Shown here piece after piece: positions 35,830 through 47,700 of a stretch of 64,000 nt of DNA. Where the stretch lies: contig JBOZIK010000001.1 of the NCBI GenBank assembly GCA_051453625.1, forward strand, positions 190,085,414 to 190,149,413. Reading direction: 5' to 3'. The notes below the pieces were generated by a model. It did no database searches and had not been told where the DNA came from. It worked only from the letters and a program-made list of their open reading frames with translations. The position numbers and the translations under genes were made by a program. Position 1 is the first letter of the stretch. Each line of letters begins with the position of its first letter. Origin of the DNA: Welwitschia mirabilis. Taxonomy: Eukaryota; Gnetophyta; Gnetopsida; Welwitschiales.

Positions 35830-37260
35830 TGATGTAGTAACTTCAAACTAATTGCTTATATTCTTATCACACTAAGGTTTCTTATGTAAAAATCATGCAT
35901 CTCTCTTGACATAACTTTGTTAAAGAATCAATAATATTTATCTTAGTATGAACTTTTTGTAAATTAATGAAACATTCTTTTAGAATATTTTTAATAAAAT
36001 GATATTTGAATTCAATATTTTTTTGTCTTATCATGATAAACTAGATTCTTTACTAGATGAACTACATTTTGACTATCACAATAAATTTGATATTTATTTT
36101 GCTCTATAAGAATCCATTGCAAAAGTATACTTAACTATGACATCTCTCTACATCCTTTTATCAAAGTTATGTATTTAAATTACATGGAAGATAAAGTTAT
36201 TAAGGATTGCAGTTTGACATCCAACTTACTGTACCTTATTCTAAAGTAAATATATAACCTAAGGTAGAATGTTTAGGATCTAAATAAGTTATAAAATTTA
36301 CATCTACATAACCAAAGATACTTAAATTATTATTTTGAAAACATAATAAGTAGATTATCTTCCCTTTAAATATTTAAAATGATTCCAACCATAATTGTTC
36401 ATGTATCTACTAATAATACTTATTGCATATGTAGTATCTAGATGGGTACACACCATAGCATGCATTAAAGATCGAATAACAAAGGTATAAAACATGTCTT
36501 TGGTAATTTCTTCTTTAGTATTAGGACAATATTTCTTAAAAAATGTTTACAGGTTTAGCCTCTAACATATTAAAACATTCTAATACTTTTTCAATATACT
36601 TACTTTGGCTAAGCCACTATTTTTCTACTTTTTATCTCTATAAGTATGCATTATAGGACATGTTTTCTATCTTCAAATCCTTCATGATAAATTTCTTACT
36701 CATGTGTGCTTTAAGTTGTTTTATTCTTAACATATCATTTCCTATAATCAATATGTCATCTACATATAATAACAAAATTATAAACTTGATTTAATATCAC
36801 CTAAGTAATAAACACAAGGATTAAGATCACTTTTACAATAGTTCATTCCATTCATGAAAAAGTAAAACTTCTTATACCACTGTCTAAGATCCTATTTTAA
36901 GCCCTGTAGACCTTTCCTCAAGTGACATGAATAATTAGGTTTATTCTAATCAACAAACCATTCCCATTAACACATGTAAATCGCTTAATTCAAATCAAAA
37001 TGTAAAAAGGCTATTTTAACATCTAGATATTCGAAATTCAAAACTAGAAATGCTACTAGAGAAAGAACCAATCAAGTGTAAGAGTGCTTAACTGCAAGAG
37101 AAAATATTTTTATAAAATCAATTCCTAGATTTTAATTGTAACATTTAGCTACTAATATAGCTTTCTAAATATTTTATGTATTCACCTCATTCTTCAAAGT
37201 AAAAATCCACCTATTTGAAAGTGCTTTTTAACCTTCATGTAATTCCACCAATTCCCAAGT
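35830..37260 (-). pseudogene. Copia B reverse transcriptase and RNase H remnant
   Basis: In minus-strand order: LDVKIAFLHFDL near 37010 (for LDVKTAFLHGDL), a degraded GLKQAP region near 36900, LLLYVDDILIIGND with intact YVDD at about 36753-36770, WLSQSKYIEKVL near 36590, SLMHAMVCTHLDTTYAI near 36450, and RNase H YCDSQNVVHLVKNLVYHD near 36070 (for YCDSQSAIHL-KNP-YH-R). The polymerase active site survives, but frames before and after it are broken. Confidence 0.85.
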
Positions 37261-37649
37261 ATTATTTTATTAAATTAAATTCTATTCCTTTTTTATAGCT
37301 TTCTTCTATCTCACTACATTTGGACTTGTAAGAGCTTCTTTTACTATTTTAGGTTTATCATGATCTATACAAAGAACATTATCTTAAAATCTAATAGGAG
37401 GATGTAATATTTATTAAAATGTCTTACTGTACATCATGTATTTTCAATGAGATATTCTTTCTCCTTCTTATCATCAACATCATTTTAAAACTCTGAAGTG
37501 TTTTAATCCATCATCTCCTCTTGATTCATATATTTATTTGCTACAAAGAAAATCTAAAAACATTTTTCTCCTAAAAATCATAAAACATTACATTCTCTTG
37601 AAATTTTACATGATATGATCTAATAGACTATTTCAACTCAAGGTCCCAC

Positions 37650-38480
37650 AACCTAGAATCCAATTTATCACTATTATAACCTATGAAAATACATATTTTT
37701 GATTTATATTCAAATTTAGATCTATTTTCCTTTTGTATATGCATATAGCAAGGCATCCAAAAAGTTTTAAATGACTATAAGAAATAGGTCTTCTTGTCCA
37801 AAAAGAGGTTGGTATTTTATTAGTTAAAGATGAATGAGATGATCTATTCATAATAGTATAAAACATTTTAGATAAACATGCACTAATAATTATGAATCTT
37901 GCATGTTTAATTAATATTTTATCACCTTTCTATGACATCATTTTCTTATGGAGTTCTTGGAGAAAGGCAAAAGTACTGACTTCCTTTTTCCCTATAAAAC
38001 TCACTAAATCTTTTTAAAGTATATTCATTACCATTATTAATAAGTAAAAATTTTAACTTTAAATCCATTCATATTTTTATTTTTATAATATAAATGCATT
38101 AAAAATATCAAATATGACATCCTTCAACTTGATTGAAAACATCCACACTTGCTGCGTATGATCATCAATAAAAGTGACAAAATATAAATAAACACCTAAT
38201 GATGTTGGATTTATTAGATCATAAACATCAGAAAATACAAGATCAAGTTTCTTATCTTTTCTACATTTAAACTTTCTAAGAAAAAATCACTTTTTTGAAT
38301 TTTCCAATGGCATAATATTTACAAAACTTTCTAAAACTAATTGTAAATTTAGAAATGCAAGATTAAGACTAAAGTACCTTTAAATTTAAGCAGATAATAT
38401 GGTTTAACCATTTATACCATAACTCAACATCTTTCATATTTGTAATTATAAGTATAAAATCATCCTATGAACATATATTA
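37650..38480 (-). pseudogene. Copia B integrase remnant
   Basis: Near 38430 ELWYKWLNHI fits the GAG-pre-integrase LWHxRLGH block, and near 38320 KFCKYYAIGKFKKVIFS fits the C--C--GK--R-SF zinc-binding end. The C-terminal part at 37681-37866 has a 61-codon open piece with MNRSSHSSLTNKIPTSFWT and SYSHLKLFGCLA, matching LINRLP-SAL--KTP-E-W and YSHLRVFGCLAY. The catalytic core between them is poorly readable. Confidence 0.8.
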
Positions 38481-38900
38481 GCTCTTAGAGTACACATTAT
38501 ACCAATCCTTTTTCCTTTCAAAATAGTTAAAACACCCTTACTAATTTTTCACTTATTATTTTTACACGAAAAATTCAAATCCAAATCATTAATTTAAGAA
38601 ATAAAAATCAACTTATTAGAAACTTTAACATCATATATAAAATTATTAAGATTAATTTCTAATAAACCAAGTTATTGTATGATAACACTTCCAACACCAA
38701 TAATTTTTTGAGGCATACTATTAGTTGTATAAATATTACTTTTTGTAACTAGCTAATATGAATAAAAGATAGTTAGATTAGGAAAAATATGAAATAAGGC
38801 ACTGGTACCTATGATCTGTACATCCTTTCTTGTATCTAAAGTAAAAACTATAGAGAATTTAGATATGAAAAAATCAAAAGCTACTACACCATCTATATGA
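38480..38900 (-). pseudogene. Copia B protease remnant
   Basis: Around 38890-38640 the minus strand reads FTLDTRKDVQIIGTSALFHI, which covers the aspartic protease region. It is followed by MPQKIIGVGSVII and, near 38620, NNFIYDVKVSNKLIFIS, matching GIGSVRIK and L-DV--VP-LK-NLIS. The DSGAS active-site motif is not intact. The order places it just 3' of the zinc knuckle, as in all copia elements. Confidence 0.75.
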
Positions 38901-38959
38901 TTTACCTGTGAGGATTCTTTACTCTCTATTTTATCCTTCTTTGCCTTTTTCTTTTGTTC

Positions 38960-39030
38960 CTAGGATGTCTTCCATGCCATCCAATCATAACATTTTTTCT
39001 TCACATAGCCAACCTTATGGTAAAACCAAC
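38960..39030 (-). pseudogene. Copia B gag zinc knuckle with two mutated ligands
   Basis: The minus strand reads CWFYHKVGYVKKKC. A CCHC knuckle needs C-x2-C-x4-H-x4-C. The spacing is exact, but ligand 2 is Tyr (TGT to TAT) and ligand 3 is Tyr (CAT to TAT), both single transitions. It shows how decay acted on the element. Confidence 0.75.
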
Positions 39031-39700
39031 ATTCAAAATTCATACTCTTAGAGACTCCTTTACTTTTACTTCTATTCTTATGACTAGGTTCTTGCTTTAA
39101 TCATGTTTAAAACATTTACCTCTATTTGTAATAGTAAAAGCATTATCTAATTTATTTTTTAGTCCTTCTAGTAGCCTATTTTAAGTGTTACTAAATAATG
39201 GAAATAACATTATCAAAATAAATGTTACTTTTACTCACTGAAACTGTAATAGTAATAATAATTAGAGTTCAAGATTAGGTATAAAATTTAAAATGGCATA
39301 ACACTTCACTGTTTTTGAAATTATTACATTATATTCTTTAAATGTAATAAAGGAGATCATTATATCATCTAAATGATCTTATAAATAAACTCCATATTTA
39401 TTCTTTGCATTAAAACTTTTTGATTAATATGAAACTGATTCAAACCTAAAGCTTTATCAAAATTGTTTTTCAACTTTACTAAAAGATCATGAGGATTTAT
39501 TTCATTTGAAAGAGATGAAAAAATTCCATTGCTTAAGCAAGGATGAATGAATGTTAGTGCTTTTATGTACAAATTCTTCCAATCCTCATCCTTTATCATG
39601 GAAGGCTTTATAGGCTTAAGTGCTTCATTACATTTTTACTTTGCCACACTCCATATGTTCTAATTATAACTAAGAAGGCTATCTTTATTTGCAACTTCTT
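39030..39700 (-). pseudogene. Copia B gag remnant
   Basis: Gag forms the particle that packages element RNA. A 76-codon open piece at 39369-39599 starts MIKDEDWKNLYIKALTFIHP and continues with a segment KLKNNFDKALGLNQFHINQK. It matches the DEDWEELD-KALS-IRLCL and LWSKLE-LYMTKSLTNRIYLK blocks of copia gag. The frame then breaks, and the zinc knuckle follows in another frame at 38965-39025. The preserved piece is antisense to the surrounding copia A. Confidence 0.8.
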
Positions 39701-39711
39701 CATTAACCTAA

Positions 39712-39723
39712 GCTTTGATACCA
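39712..39723 (-). other. Primer-binding site of copia B, tRNA-iMet type
   Basis: The minus strand reads TGGTATCAAAGC two bases after the 5' LTR. This is the standard plant copia primer site. Confidence 0.9.
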
Positions 39724-39725
39724 CT

Positions 39726-40402
39726 TATTGGGTCCATTATCATCCCACCAAAAGTCATGATTGGGGTGTAAACCACAAATTATCCAATTGTTGTGTTAGG
39801 CTTGGAAAGTGCATACCTAACAATATCTTCTTAGATTCACATGTCAAGTGCTTACATAAGCTAGAAATAAATTAAGGATATTTAAACAAAAAACCAAGCT
39901 AAAACCATGAATCTGATAGAAATTCTTACAAAACTAGCATAAATAAATTTACTAGAGGAAAAAGAAAATTAAGAAAACAAAAACCATAAACATTTAATGT
40001 GGTTTGGGCTCTTATTTACCCTACATTCATGAAAACCAATGTAGAGATATTTATTTAATCTACCAAATCAATCTAATGATATAATATATCCTTGATATCT
40101 TTGTAGAACATATTGTTTTAATAATTCTTAAACACTTTCTCTCAACCTTCTATCTTTTTTTTTCCTCATACACTTCACTCATCTTTAATCTATTTTATAG
40201 GGAAAGGATACCTTACTTTATAAACTACTAAAATATATATATCATTTTATCACTATGAGAGCTTCTAAACATAACTTTTGATAACTTAATGATAAATTAT
40301 AAATCTGAGAGTTGTAAACTAAAAGTCACAAAAACCATTTAGTGAGTTATAATAATGCTTAAGATAAGAGAAATATTATCTTCACTAAAATAACTATTAA
40401 TA
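39726..40402 (-). repeat. 5' LTR of copia B
   Basis: Partner of 35129-35781, similar length and same landmarks. Its left edge abuts the primer-binding site. A TATA-like promoter is not obvious in this copy. Confidence 0.9.
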
Positions 40403-43060
40403 CTACAGTGTATTAAATTGTAATTACAAGTCCATTACTAGCATGTTTATGCATCACACTTTACACCACCTACATGGTAAATTACAATATCATATTATAG
40501 TGTGCTGGCAAAATAAACAATTTTGAAAACTGTAATAAAAACTTTTAAAAAATTCCTTTAAAACCAACATGCTTCCCCACCTCATTATAAGGGTCTCATG
40601 ACATACTCCTTTCCACTCACTACTACCATCTATGCATAGCTATGCATTGTCAAATTTTTGGTTCCATCCCTTCCTTTTTGCTCATGCATATTACTCTCTA
40701 GTCTGTTTATGCTTTAATTTTTATTCCTTTTTTGGATCTTAGATCATATTTTAAATTACTTTAATTTTAATAGCATTTTTGTTAAGCCTACATGAATGTT
40801 ACTTATGCTAAGCTTTAAGCTCAATGTTGTACACATGCATCTTTAGTGCATTTTTAGACTTTTTCATATCTTGGACTTTTTTTAGCATTGTTAGTAATTA
40901 TAAGTCCATTAAACTCTTTTTTTTTTCCTCGCATCAAATCACGTTAATATGTAGAACAAGATTTACTTGACTTGATTTTCTCACATAGACCTCATTTTTA
41001 CATGTAACTTGGATGGATCAAGTTAAGTTAGGATGTTAAGTAAGATACACTTAACTTGACTAGTCTAAAACCAAGTCCTCTTTTTTAGTGTTTTTATGAG
41101 TTTGGTCATTTTTATTTTTTTACACTTAATGCCATTTTAAATTATTAATGATGCTTAAGGATTAAAACTAAAAATTACCCACTCCTTAACTACTTAACAT
41201 ATTTCACTAGCGATAAGTTTTAATTAGTGGTAGTCATGAGTGCCATTATGTAAAAATTAATCTATATTAGGCTATACCATCCTTTGAGCTTGTTTTGAAG
41301 TCTTTAACTACCCAACTATGTAGTTTAAACTATAAAGAGAGTTTTATCTATCTTAAGTGAAAATGTCTTAGTCATCCTGAGGTCTATATTTCCATGCGCA
41401 TCTTGGTAATTAAGGGTGTATTAAGAGAAGACCAAAGGTAGAGTAATACAATCTTCTTGGATTTCATCACTAAGTTGATAGGGAGGCATAAGTATATAAT
41501 AAAATTAAAATTTACTAGATCAAAGTTATGACTAGGTTTCCAACATTACATCTTACACTCACTTAAGGAGGGTATATAGCTAAGGTAACTAAAACTACTT
41601 GATAAGTTGGATGCCCCACTTAAGTAACTCATACTCTGTCTTTTTACTCCTTTTAGAGACAAGGGTCACATCCCTAGAGAGGATGTGATCAATACTTGGA
41701 TTGGAAATAAGATCTAAAATTAACAAAATATTTCACTAAGTCATCTAATGATTTATGCCTCTTCCATTAAAATTTATTGTATTTACATAAAGATTTATTA
41801 ATAAATTTACCTTGTTTTATTTACATGTGCAATCATTAGGAAATATTTTTGTCTATTTTTCCTTTGTCATCCTTTTATAAATTAGATAGTTCATTGGACT
41901 TATAAATGTGAGAGAGATTCCTTTCAAGGTCATTATACTTTTTATCATGAGTCTTTTTTGGCATTTCGTTGTGTCATTATGATTTAAATAGATCATTTAA
42001 AATTATGGATTTGTGTAAGATTCCTAGTCAAATAAACTATATCATTTTGTTTTTTACTCATCAATTTATCTTATTGAGTTGACAAGTGTTCTTTATATGG
42101 AGGACAGTTTCATTGTTCAGTAAGAGCTATAGTAAGAACCACTTGAAAATCAACTATACATTATAACTTTTCATCTCTTCTTTTACTTACTCTCACTATG
42201 ACAACCTTGAAGGGAAAGTATTAAATGTTATCAAACTCATTTACACTAGTTCTAATAACTAGAATTATGGAAAGTTTGGCATAAATATTTCATGTTTACA
42301 ATGCACATGTATGATTTCAACATTGATTTCTTTGAAAAAATGCATATTTCTATTTAACTTTTAGAGAAATATAATGCTTGGAAGTTTACAAATAATAAGT
42401 TGATAAAGATTATGAGAAACACTTTAACCTAACAACATAAGAAGTTGGAAGAACTTATTAAGGTCAAATACATCAACTTCATTACATTATGGGATACATT
42501 CTATTTTAAGAATAATTTTTAACATATTAATCTCCTCACAAGCATGAATGGATTGCATTGTAAAAAATGGAATATGTAATAACTAATTGTAGAAATGATT
42601 GATATTAAGGTAAAGATTACTAAAATTAAGCCAAAGAACCAAGTATGCATACATTATGTCAACTTGATTAGATGTTGTTTATAGGATCCATTTTTATGTA
42701 GCTATATTATATCATTGCTTTTTATGTAGCTATATTATATCATTGCATAGTAGTAGGAAACTACCATAAGTAATATTTGATACAATTAGTAAGGACCCTA
42801 TAGCTATTAAAGCATGATTAACTTTACTAGTACCTCATCCTCTAAAGTTGCATTTAAAGTATTACATCCTTATAGTGAAACATGTTTTAATAAGCAGTCT
42901 TTAAGAAAATATTCTTCTCATGTCAAACATTATAAAAAGTGTAAACTTTCTTAAAAATAATAAGCAAATACACCATTTTGATACCATTAGTCTCAACCTA
43001 AGAAAAAAATCACATTAGAATAATACTACTCCAAAGATGAATACATATTAGTGTTTTGAT
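40403..43060 (+). other. Copia A internal region, gag expected, largely unreadable
   Basis: By position this is the gag of copia A after copia B. Only weak gag-like frames occur (for example an open stretch with LWDTFYFKNNF near 42500). 40480-41700 may include yet another decayed element, but no LTR pair or motif was found. A perfect 28-bp tandem duplication at 42691-42746 is listed separately. Confidence 0.4.
42691..42746. repeat. Perfect 28-bp tandem duplication
   Basis: TTTTTATGTAGCTATATTAT followed by ATCATTGC occurs twice in a row without a single difference. All other duplications in the window are heavily diverged, so this one is recent relative to the elements (or an assembly artefact). 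Confidence 0.9.
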
Positions 43061-43367
43061 GTGAAAGACGAGGTTACATCGTAAAATTATTGTCAAATCT
43101 CTTAAGACAAAATCAAATATACCCATAATAGTTACTAATAATTCTAGTTCTCTAGTCAACTTTGAATGATACAAATCCAATGCGATGTTATAAAGTCATT
43201 ATTTTATTTGTATTAAGGAAAACATACCTCATGATAAATCTTAGATTTAAAATACCAATGCAATAGGGCATATGACATACAGGTGTAACTATTCTGATGA
43301 TTTCATAGCACATTCTCATCATGTTTACTTTGCAGATAGAAAAATAACTCTTATGACTCTTATATTT
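43060..43367 (+). pseudogene. Copia A zinc knuckle and protease remnant
   Basis: At about 43062-43100 the plus strand has a Cys codon, then after a one-base frame change CERRGYIVK, a decayed CCHC knuckle with Tyr for His and no last Cys. At 43255 onward the frame reads AIGHMTYRCNYSDDFIAHSH, then VYFADRKI, matching the DSGA--HMT-------F--Y and V-FADG-- blocks of copia proteases; the catalytic Asp-Ser-Gly is lost. The frame runs into a 130-bp gap at 43368. Confidence 0.7.
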
Positions 43368-43497
43368 NNNNNNNNNNNNNNNNNNNNNNNNNNNNNNNNN
43401 NNNNNNNNNNNNNNNNNNNNNNNNNNNNNNNNNNNNNNNNNNNNNNNNNNNNNNNNNNNNNNNNNNNNNNNNNNNNNNNNNNNNNNNNNNNNNNNNN
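43368..43497. other. Assembly gap (130 N)
   Basis: Run of N inside the protease-integrase region of copia A. It is followed by a pyrimidine-rich low-complexity stretch (43498-43534). The open frames across it are artefacts of the N run. Confidence 1.
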
Positions 43498-43549
43498 CTC
43501 CCTCTGTCCCTCCCTCTTTCTCTCTTTCTCTCTTTTTATACTAGTCAAA

Positions 43550-44559
43550 GAACATTTTTATCTCTATAAAAATGGATTTAATTAATATTTTTAATGTTTT
43601 TAGGATCTTGTAATGAAGGTCTACATGAATGGAAAAATGATGCATCTTTAAGAATGTGCTAGTATGTGCGAAATTGCATACTATGTTTTACAAAAAGAAA
43701 TTTTCTCATTACTTCTATAGCATGCTCACTTGGATCATCCTAGTTCTTATTTATTGACTATAATATGTGAGAATGAATATTATCTTATATTCTCCATTTC
43801 ACATGATTTTCCTTAATGTAAAGCATGTATAATGAATAAAGCAACATAACAGCATATTTCTCTTAGTAAGTGGCACACCAATTGAAAGATTCTACTCATT
43901 CATAGTGATCTATGTAATCCTTTACTAGTTCCTATACTCCAAGGGTATTTCTACTTTATATCCTTAGTAGATGATTTTTTGTGTATGACTTAAATGTATT
44001 TTATAATATTTAAATATTCTAATTGGAATATTTTCAAGACTTTCAAAGTAAAATTGGAAAAGAAAACTTATAGAAAGATTAAAAATTTTTATTTTGAAAA
44101 TTTGAAGAATAAACATCAGCTAAATTTAAGGACTTTCTTACTTCAAAAGGCATTCATCATTTGAGGACATACCTAGAAATGCCTTAATAAAATAGTATTA
44201 CTAAATGGTTCAATTATACCATCATCGATATGACATGTTCAATGATATAATTTAATGAATGTAAGTCCTACTTATGGAGTAAAGTTATTAGTAATATGGC
44301 TCATATCAATAATTATATTGGCTATGCTTTTAAATGGGGTGTTTTCCTTTTAAAAAAATAAAACAAATGCAAGCCTACTCTAAACCATCTTCGTTTATTT
44401 AGATGTAAGTTCTAAGTCCTTATTTCTATTAAATATTATGATTAGCTTGTTGTACATGTTCATGAAGGGATTTTTGTACGACATTCAATTGGCTAGAAAA
44501 GATATCATGTGTACATTTTTTAGCACCATATGATCATTGTTTCTTATGATGTTTGTTCA
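43550..44559 (+). pseudogene. Copia A integrase remnant
   Basis: The plus strand reads LLHARLGHPSS-LLT-I near 43725 (with the frame adjusted), matching the LWHARLGHPS block; LIHSDLCNPL near 43905; YFYFISLVDDF near 43950, for YRYYISFVDDFSR; and remnants of the HTPQQNG block near 44165. Further on come LINRLP-like and FVHVHE-type remnants to 44559, where the LTR of Athila element 3 cuts the frame. RT resumes past it at 55057. The gene is broken by stops throughout. Confidence 0.75.
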
Positions 44560-45827
44560 TGATGAATTTGACTATGCTTCTATATATTATTAATGTATGG
44601 TAAATAGCAAGATCGTCCTAGGGATACAAATCTTATGTGGATAAATCCAACTTTTATCAATAGTACTAGGAATTTTGTTTATAGTATAGTCCCAATGTCA
44701 TTCTTTCATAAAGATAGATAATAAAATCTATTAGTAAAATAAGTACAATAGTAATAGGTAAATAGAGTAAAATTATAAGAGAGATCTAGGAATAAGACAT
44801 AGGATTCAAACTAACATAATAACTTTATGGAAAATAATAAGTATTAAAGTAAAATCATATAGCTCTTACTTCTAGCTCAAGCATACTAGTATAATCTCAT
44901 CCATCATAGACATAAGTATTCATGTAGTTTTAAATTGAGTACAATGGCATAATCACATCCATAATAAACATGAGGGTAATATATTCAAGTTATCTAGCAT
45001 TCATAGCAAGAATAAATTAAGCATTAAAATTAGGAGTTTCCCAAGATCCATCATATAAAAATTTAAGTTATGCAAGATAAAATAAAAAGGAGAATCACTT
45101 AAAAGAGATCTTAAAGTAAAATCATGCCTCAGCTAATCCTAAGCATGATAAGTATGAAATAATTAAAACTTGATATTAAAGTAATACACTAAGAATGTAT
45201 AACACTTATTACCTTAAAAAACTACAAATGTACTTATGCTAATCCAAGAAGCATCATGCTAGCTTGATAGCTAGGCCATCCCTTTAGGAGGCCTAGAAAG
45301 AACTCATGACTAAATCCATAAGATCCTTGATAATGATATGATAATGATATGATGTCCTTCAAATGAAGTGAGGTTATGTGTTTATAGGTAAAATTAGAGT
45401 TTATAATTAGGATTTCAAAGGTCTAATGGGATCATTCTAAAGAATGCATAAACTATATGCATTATTCTTTAGTTATGGGGCTAAATTGAGGATCCTTTTT
45501 AGAAAATATTTTTCATTCATCTTCTATTTGTAGAAGTGTTTGGAATGGATTGCTTTTATCAAAGAGAACTTAGTAATGTAAGTATGATACTATTCTGATC
45601 AAAATAAGTGGTGCTCCCCATTCTTAGAACTAGTGCTACCACTAATTATTCTTAGCAAACCTCCATCTTCTATCATAATACTCCTGATAACATATTTATC
45701 TTGTAAAATGACATTGTTAAGATATATTTGTAATAAACCTAGATTTCCATGGCCTTATGATGATCAATTAAATAAGCTAATAAGACCTTAATTCCTTGAT
45801 GTGAATGTCAATTTTTACATGTTATCA
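44560..45827 (-). repeat. 3' LTR of Athila element 3
   Basis: 1268 bp, pairing with 53771-55056 along its whole length. Plus-strand landmarks: CATGATGAA at the start, TCCTAGG-ATACAA-TCTT, AATGTCATTCTTTCATA-AG, ATAATCTCAT-TATCATA-A, AAGGAGAATCACT-AA-AGAG, GTCATGCTAGCTT-TAGCTA, ATTAGGATTTCAAAGG-CTAA, AGATTTCCATGG and the end TTTTTACATGTTATCA. Confidence 0.9.
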
Positions 45828-45839
45828 TACATCCCAACC

Positions 45840-46950
45840 AACATGTTACTAGTCCCTTAGCAAAAATAGTGTATCAAAAAATTAGATAACATGATAAAAA
45901 TTATAAATCAACTCAATTAATTATTAGAGGATGAAAGGATTTAAAAAAAAATATTAGCCAATATACTTTAAAATTATACTTAAAAAAAAATAAAGCATCA
46001 AAGTAAGTACTTAAGTGAAAATGCCATTTCATCCAATGAATGCTAAACTTTATTCTTAAAGTTTGAAAAATGCAAAAGTAAATGTAAACATAATGAGGAA
46101 TGAATGATGCATTTGATAATATATTCTAGAATAAGTGAGAAAAGAAAATTACTAAAACAAAAATGTGTAGTGTATGATTAATTTAGAAAGTATGAAATAC
46201 AAACTAATGCAAATGAAAGACTAAAAATAAAAATGACTCTTTGGTTGTATAACTTGAATCTGTACATCTAAAATGTATGATTGCAAAAATGATTAGAAAA
46301 TAAATATTAAAAAAATAAGAATTGGAAATAAATATGAGGGTTTTGAAATAGAAAAGTAAGTAATGAATCTAAATCAGTTAATTTTTGAAAATTTTTAATA
46401 GAGGCCCAAGTGCTAAAAATACAAGAAACATAATATGAAGTATCTATATCAAAAGGGAATCTATCTATATAGGATAAGGTAGTAGTACCCATAAGGGAAA
46501 TTAATAACATTGGTTTTATTTATCGTTATTCCTTAAATCTTACATTTTAAAGCCTTAAAACTAAATTAAAACCTTTACAATTAAATGTTAGTTTAGAATC
46601 AAAATAAAATTAGCAAAAAATATAAATTAATATTGATTCTTTATTAAGTACAAAAATCATTANNNNNNNNNNNNNNNNNNNNNNNNNNNNNNNNNNNNNN
46701 ACTAAAATGTATAAATAGAGAAGGATAAAAGAGAGAAAGAGAGAAAGAGAAATTCAGCTCAAAGATCTTTTATAAGAAGTCAACCTTCTCCAATTTTTGA
46801 TTGATATCTTCTTATATCTTGGAAATATCCTTTTGTTTCTTTTCAATCATTTTCATTTTCTACCATAAACTTCCAATCTAATTCCTCTAAACTTTAACGA
46901 CTTCTTTCAAAAAGATATCACTTGAAGTAGTCAAGAAATGACAATGAGTA
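45840..46950 (-). other. 3' internal region of Athila element 3, mostly unreadable
   Basis: Apart from the purine tract at its left edge, the gap and a GA repeat, nothing is recognised. The 67-codon minus-strand frame at 46307-46510 resembles no family I know. Confidence 0.4.
46663..46700. other. Assembly gap (38 N)
   Basis: Run of N within Athila element 3, followed by a GA-rich microsatellite at 46725-46751. Confidence 1.
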
Positions 46951-47700
46951 GTGGAAGGATGACAGAATAAGATGGAGGATAAGGGATATGAGAGGATTCA
47001 CTAATAAGATCTTTTCTCTTTCTTTCTGTAGTGGATGAAGAGTAAAAAGAATAAGGATTATGAGAAGAAGAAGAAGTCCTTTAAGGATGTTCTTCTTCTT
47101 CTTCTTCTTAAACCTCTTGAAATCCTTAGAAGCAAGTCTTGATTCTTATGCTTAATAAATTAAGTAATCATTTTAGAAATGATGGTTTGTATAAAGATTC
47201 TGTCTCATAAATGAAATTCTAAGACATGGGCTAAGGCATTGTAATTCAAGCCTAAAACTAGACAAAGAAAGGAAAGATTACCTTGTCAGCTCATGTTACA
47301 TAGTATAGTAGTAAAAAGACATTTGGATGTGTCAAATGGTTTACTATTTTAGATGATTCTAATCATATCAAGGTGACTACTATAAGCATTAGTTACATGA
47401 GATGTGGAGAAAAAATTTCAAATGATTAATCTAGACATTATAAGTTGGTTTTCATAGAGGTATTGATATGGTAGGGCTCCTTCTATATTTGGTGCATATT
47501 CAACATTAAGTGTAGCATAATAATAGATAAGAGATTTAATAAGCATATAAGAAAAGATATTATGGTGTTCAACCCCTAATAAAGCTTTTACATCATTAAG
47601 GAAAATAACAAAGGAAGTGTGATGAATAAAGGGTCATTTTCATCAATTGTAAATAAAGGGTCATTTTCATCTATTGTTGCATTTTAATAGAACACCAAAA
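46950..47700 (-). pseudogene. Possible 3' open frame of Athila element 3
   Basis: On the minus strand a long weakly interrupted frame covers about 47560-47430 (HNIFSYMLIKSLIYYYATLN, then IEGALPYQYLYENQLIMSRL). Later a Glu-run, EEEEEHP, then SSSSHNPYSFYSSSTTERKR (47105-47000) suggests an acidic tail. The LPYG-LLT-like segment and acidic tail loosely recall the extra open frame that many Athila/Tat elements carry between pol and the 3' LTR. I cannot exclude a chance frame. Function is unknown. Confidence 0.4.
47062..47109. repeat. Inverted trinucleotide repeat (GAA then CTT)
   Basis: GAGAAGAAGAAGAAG is followed after a short spacer by TTCTTCTTCTTCTTCTTC. The arms are complementary and could form a hairpin with a loop of about 16 bases. 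On the minus strand they encode the Glu run and the Ser run of the frame above, so the symmetry may just reflect GAR and TCT codons. Confidence 0.7.

Larger units (their letters stand above)
35129..40402 (-). mobile_element. Ty1/copia element B, nearly full length, nested in copia A
   Basis: This 5.3-kb minus-strand element has both LTRs (35129-35781 and 39726-40402), an iMet primer site (39712-39723) and a polypurine tract (35782-35797). Between them lie gag, zinc knuckle, protease, integrase, RT and RNase H in the normal copia order. Every coding part carries stops, but it is the most complete element in the window. The RT-RNase H end (WLSQSKYIEKVL, CDSQNVVHL) resembles the Tnt1/Tork group. 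No matching target-site duplication could be read at the edges (CCTAT and CTACA). Confidence 0.9.

Noticed and set aside
43272-43548. Open frames of 62 and 90 codons across a gap
   Set aside because: The gap supplies half of each. Only the first 32 codons of the plus-strand one are meaningful, as a copia protease remnant.
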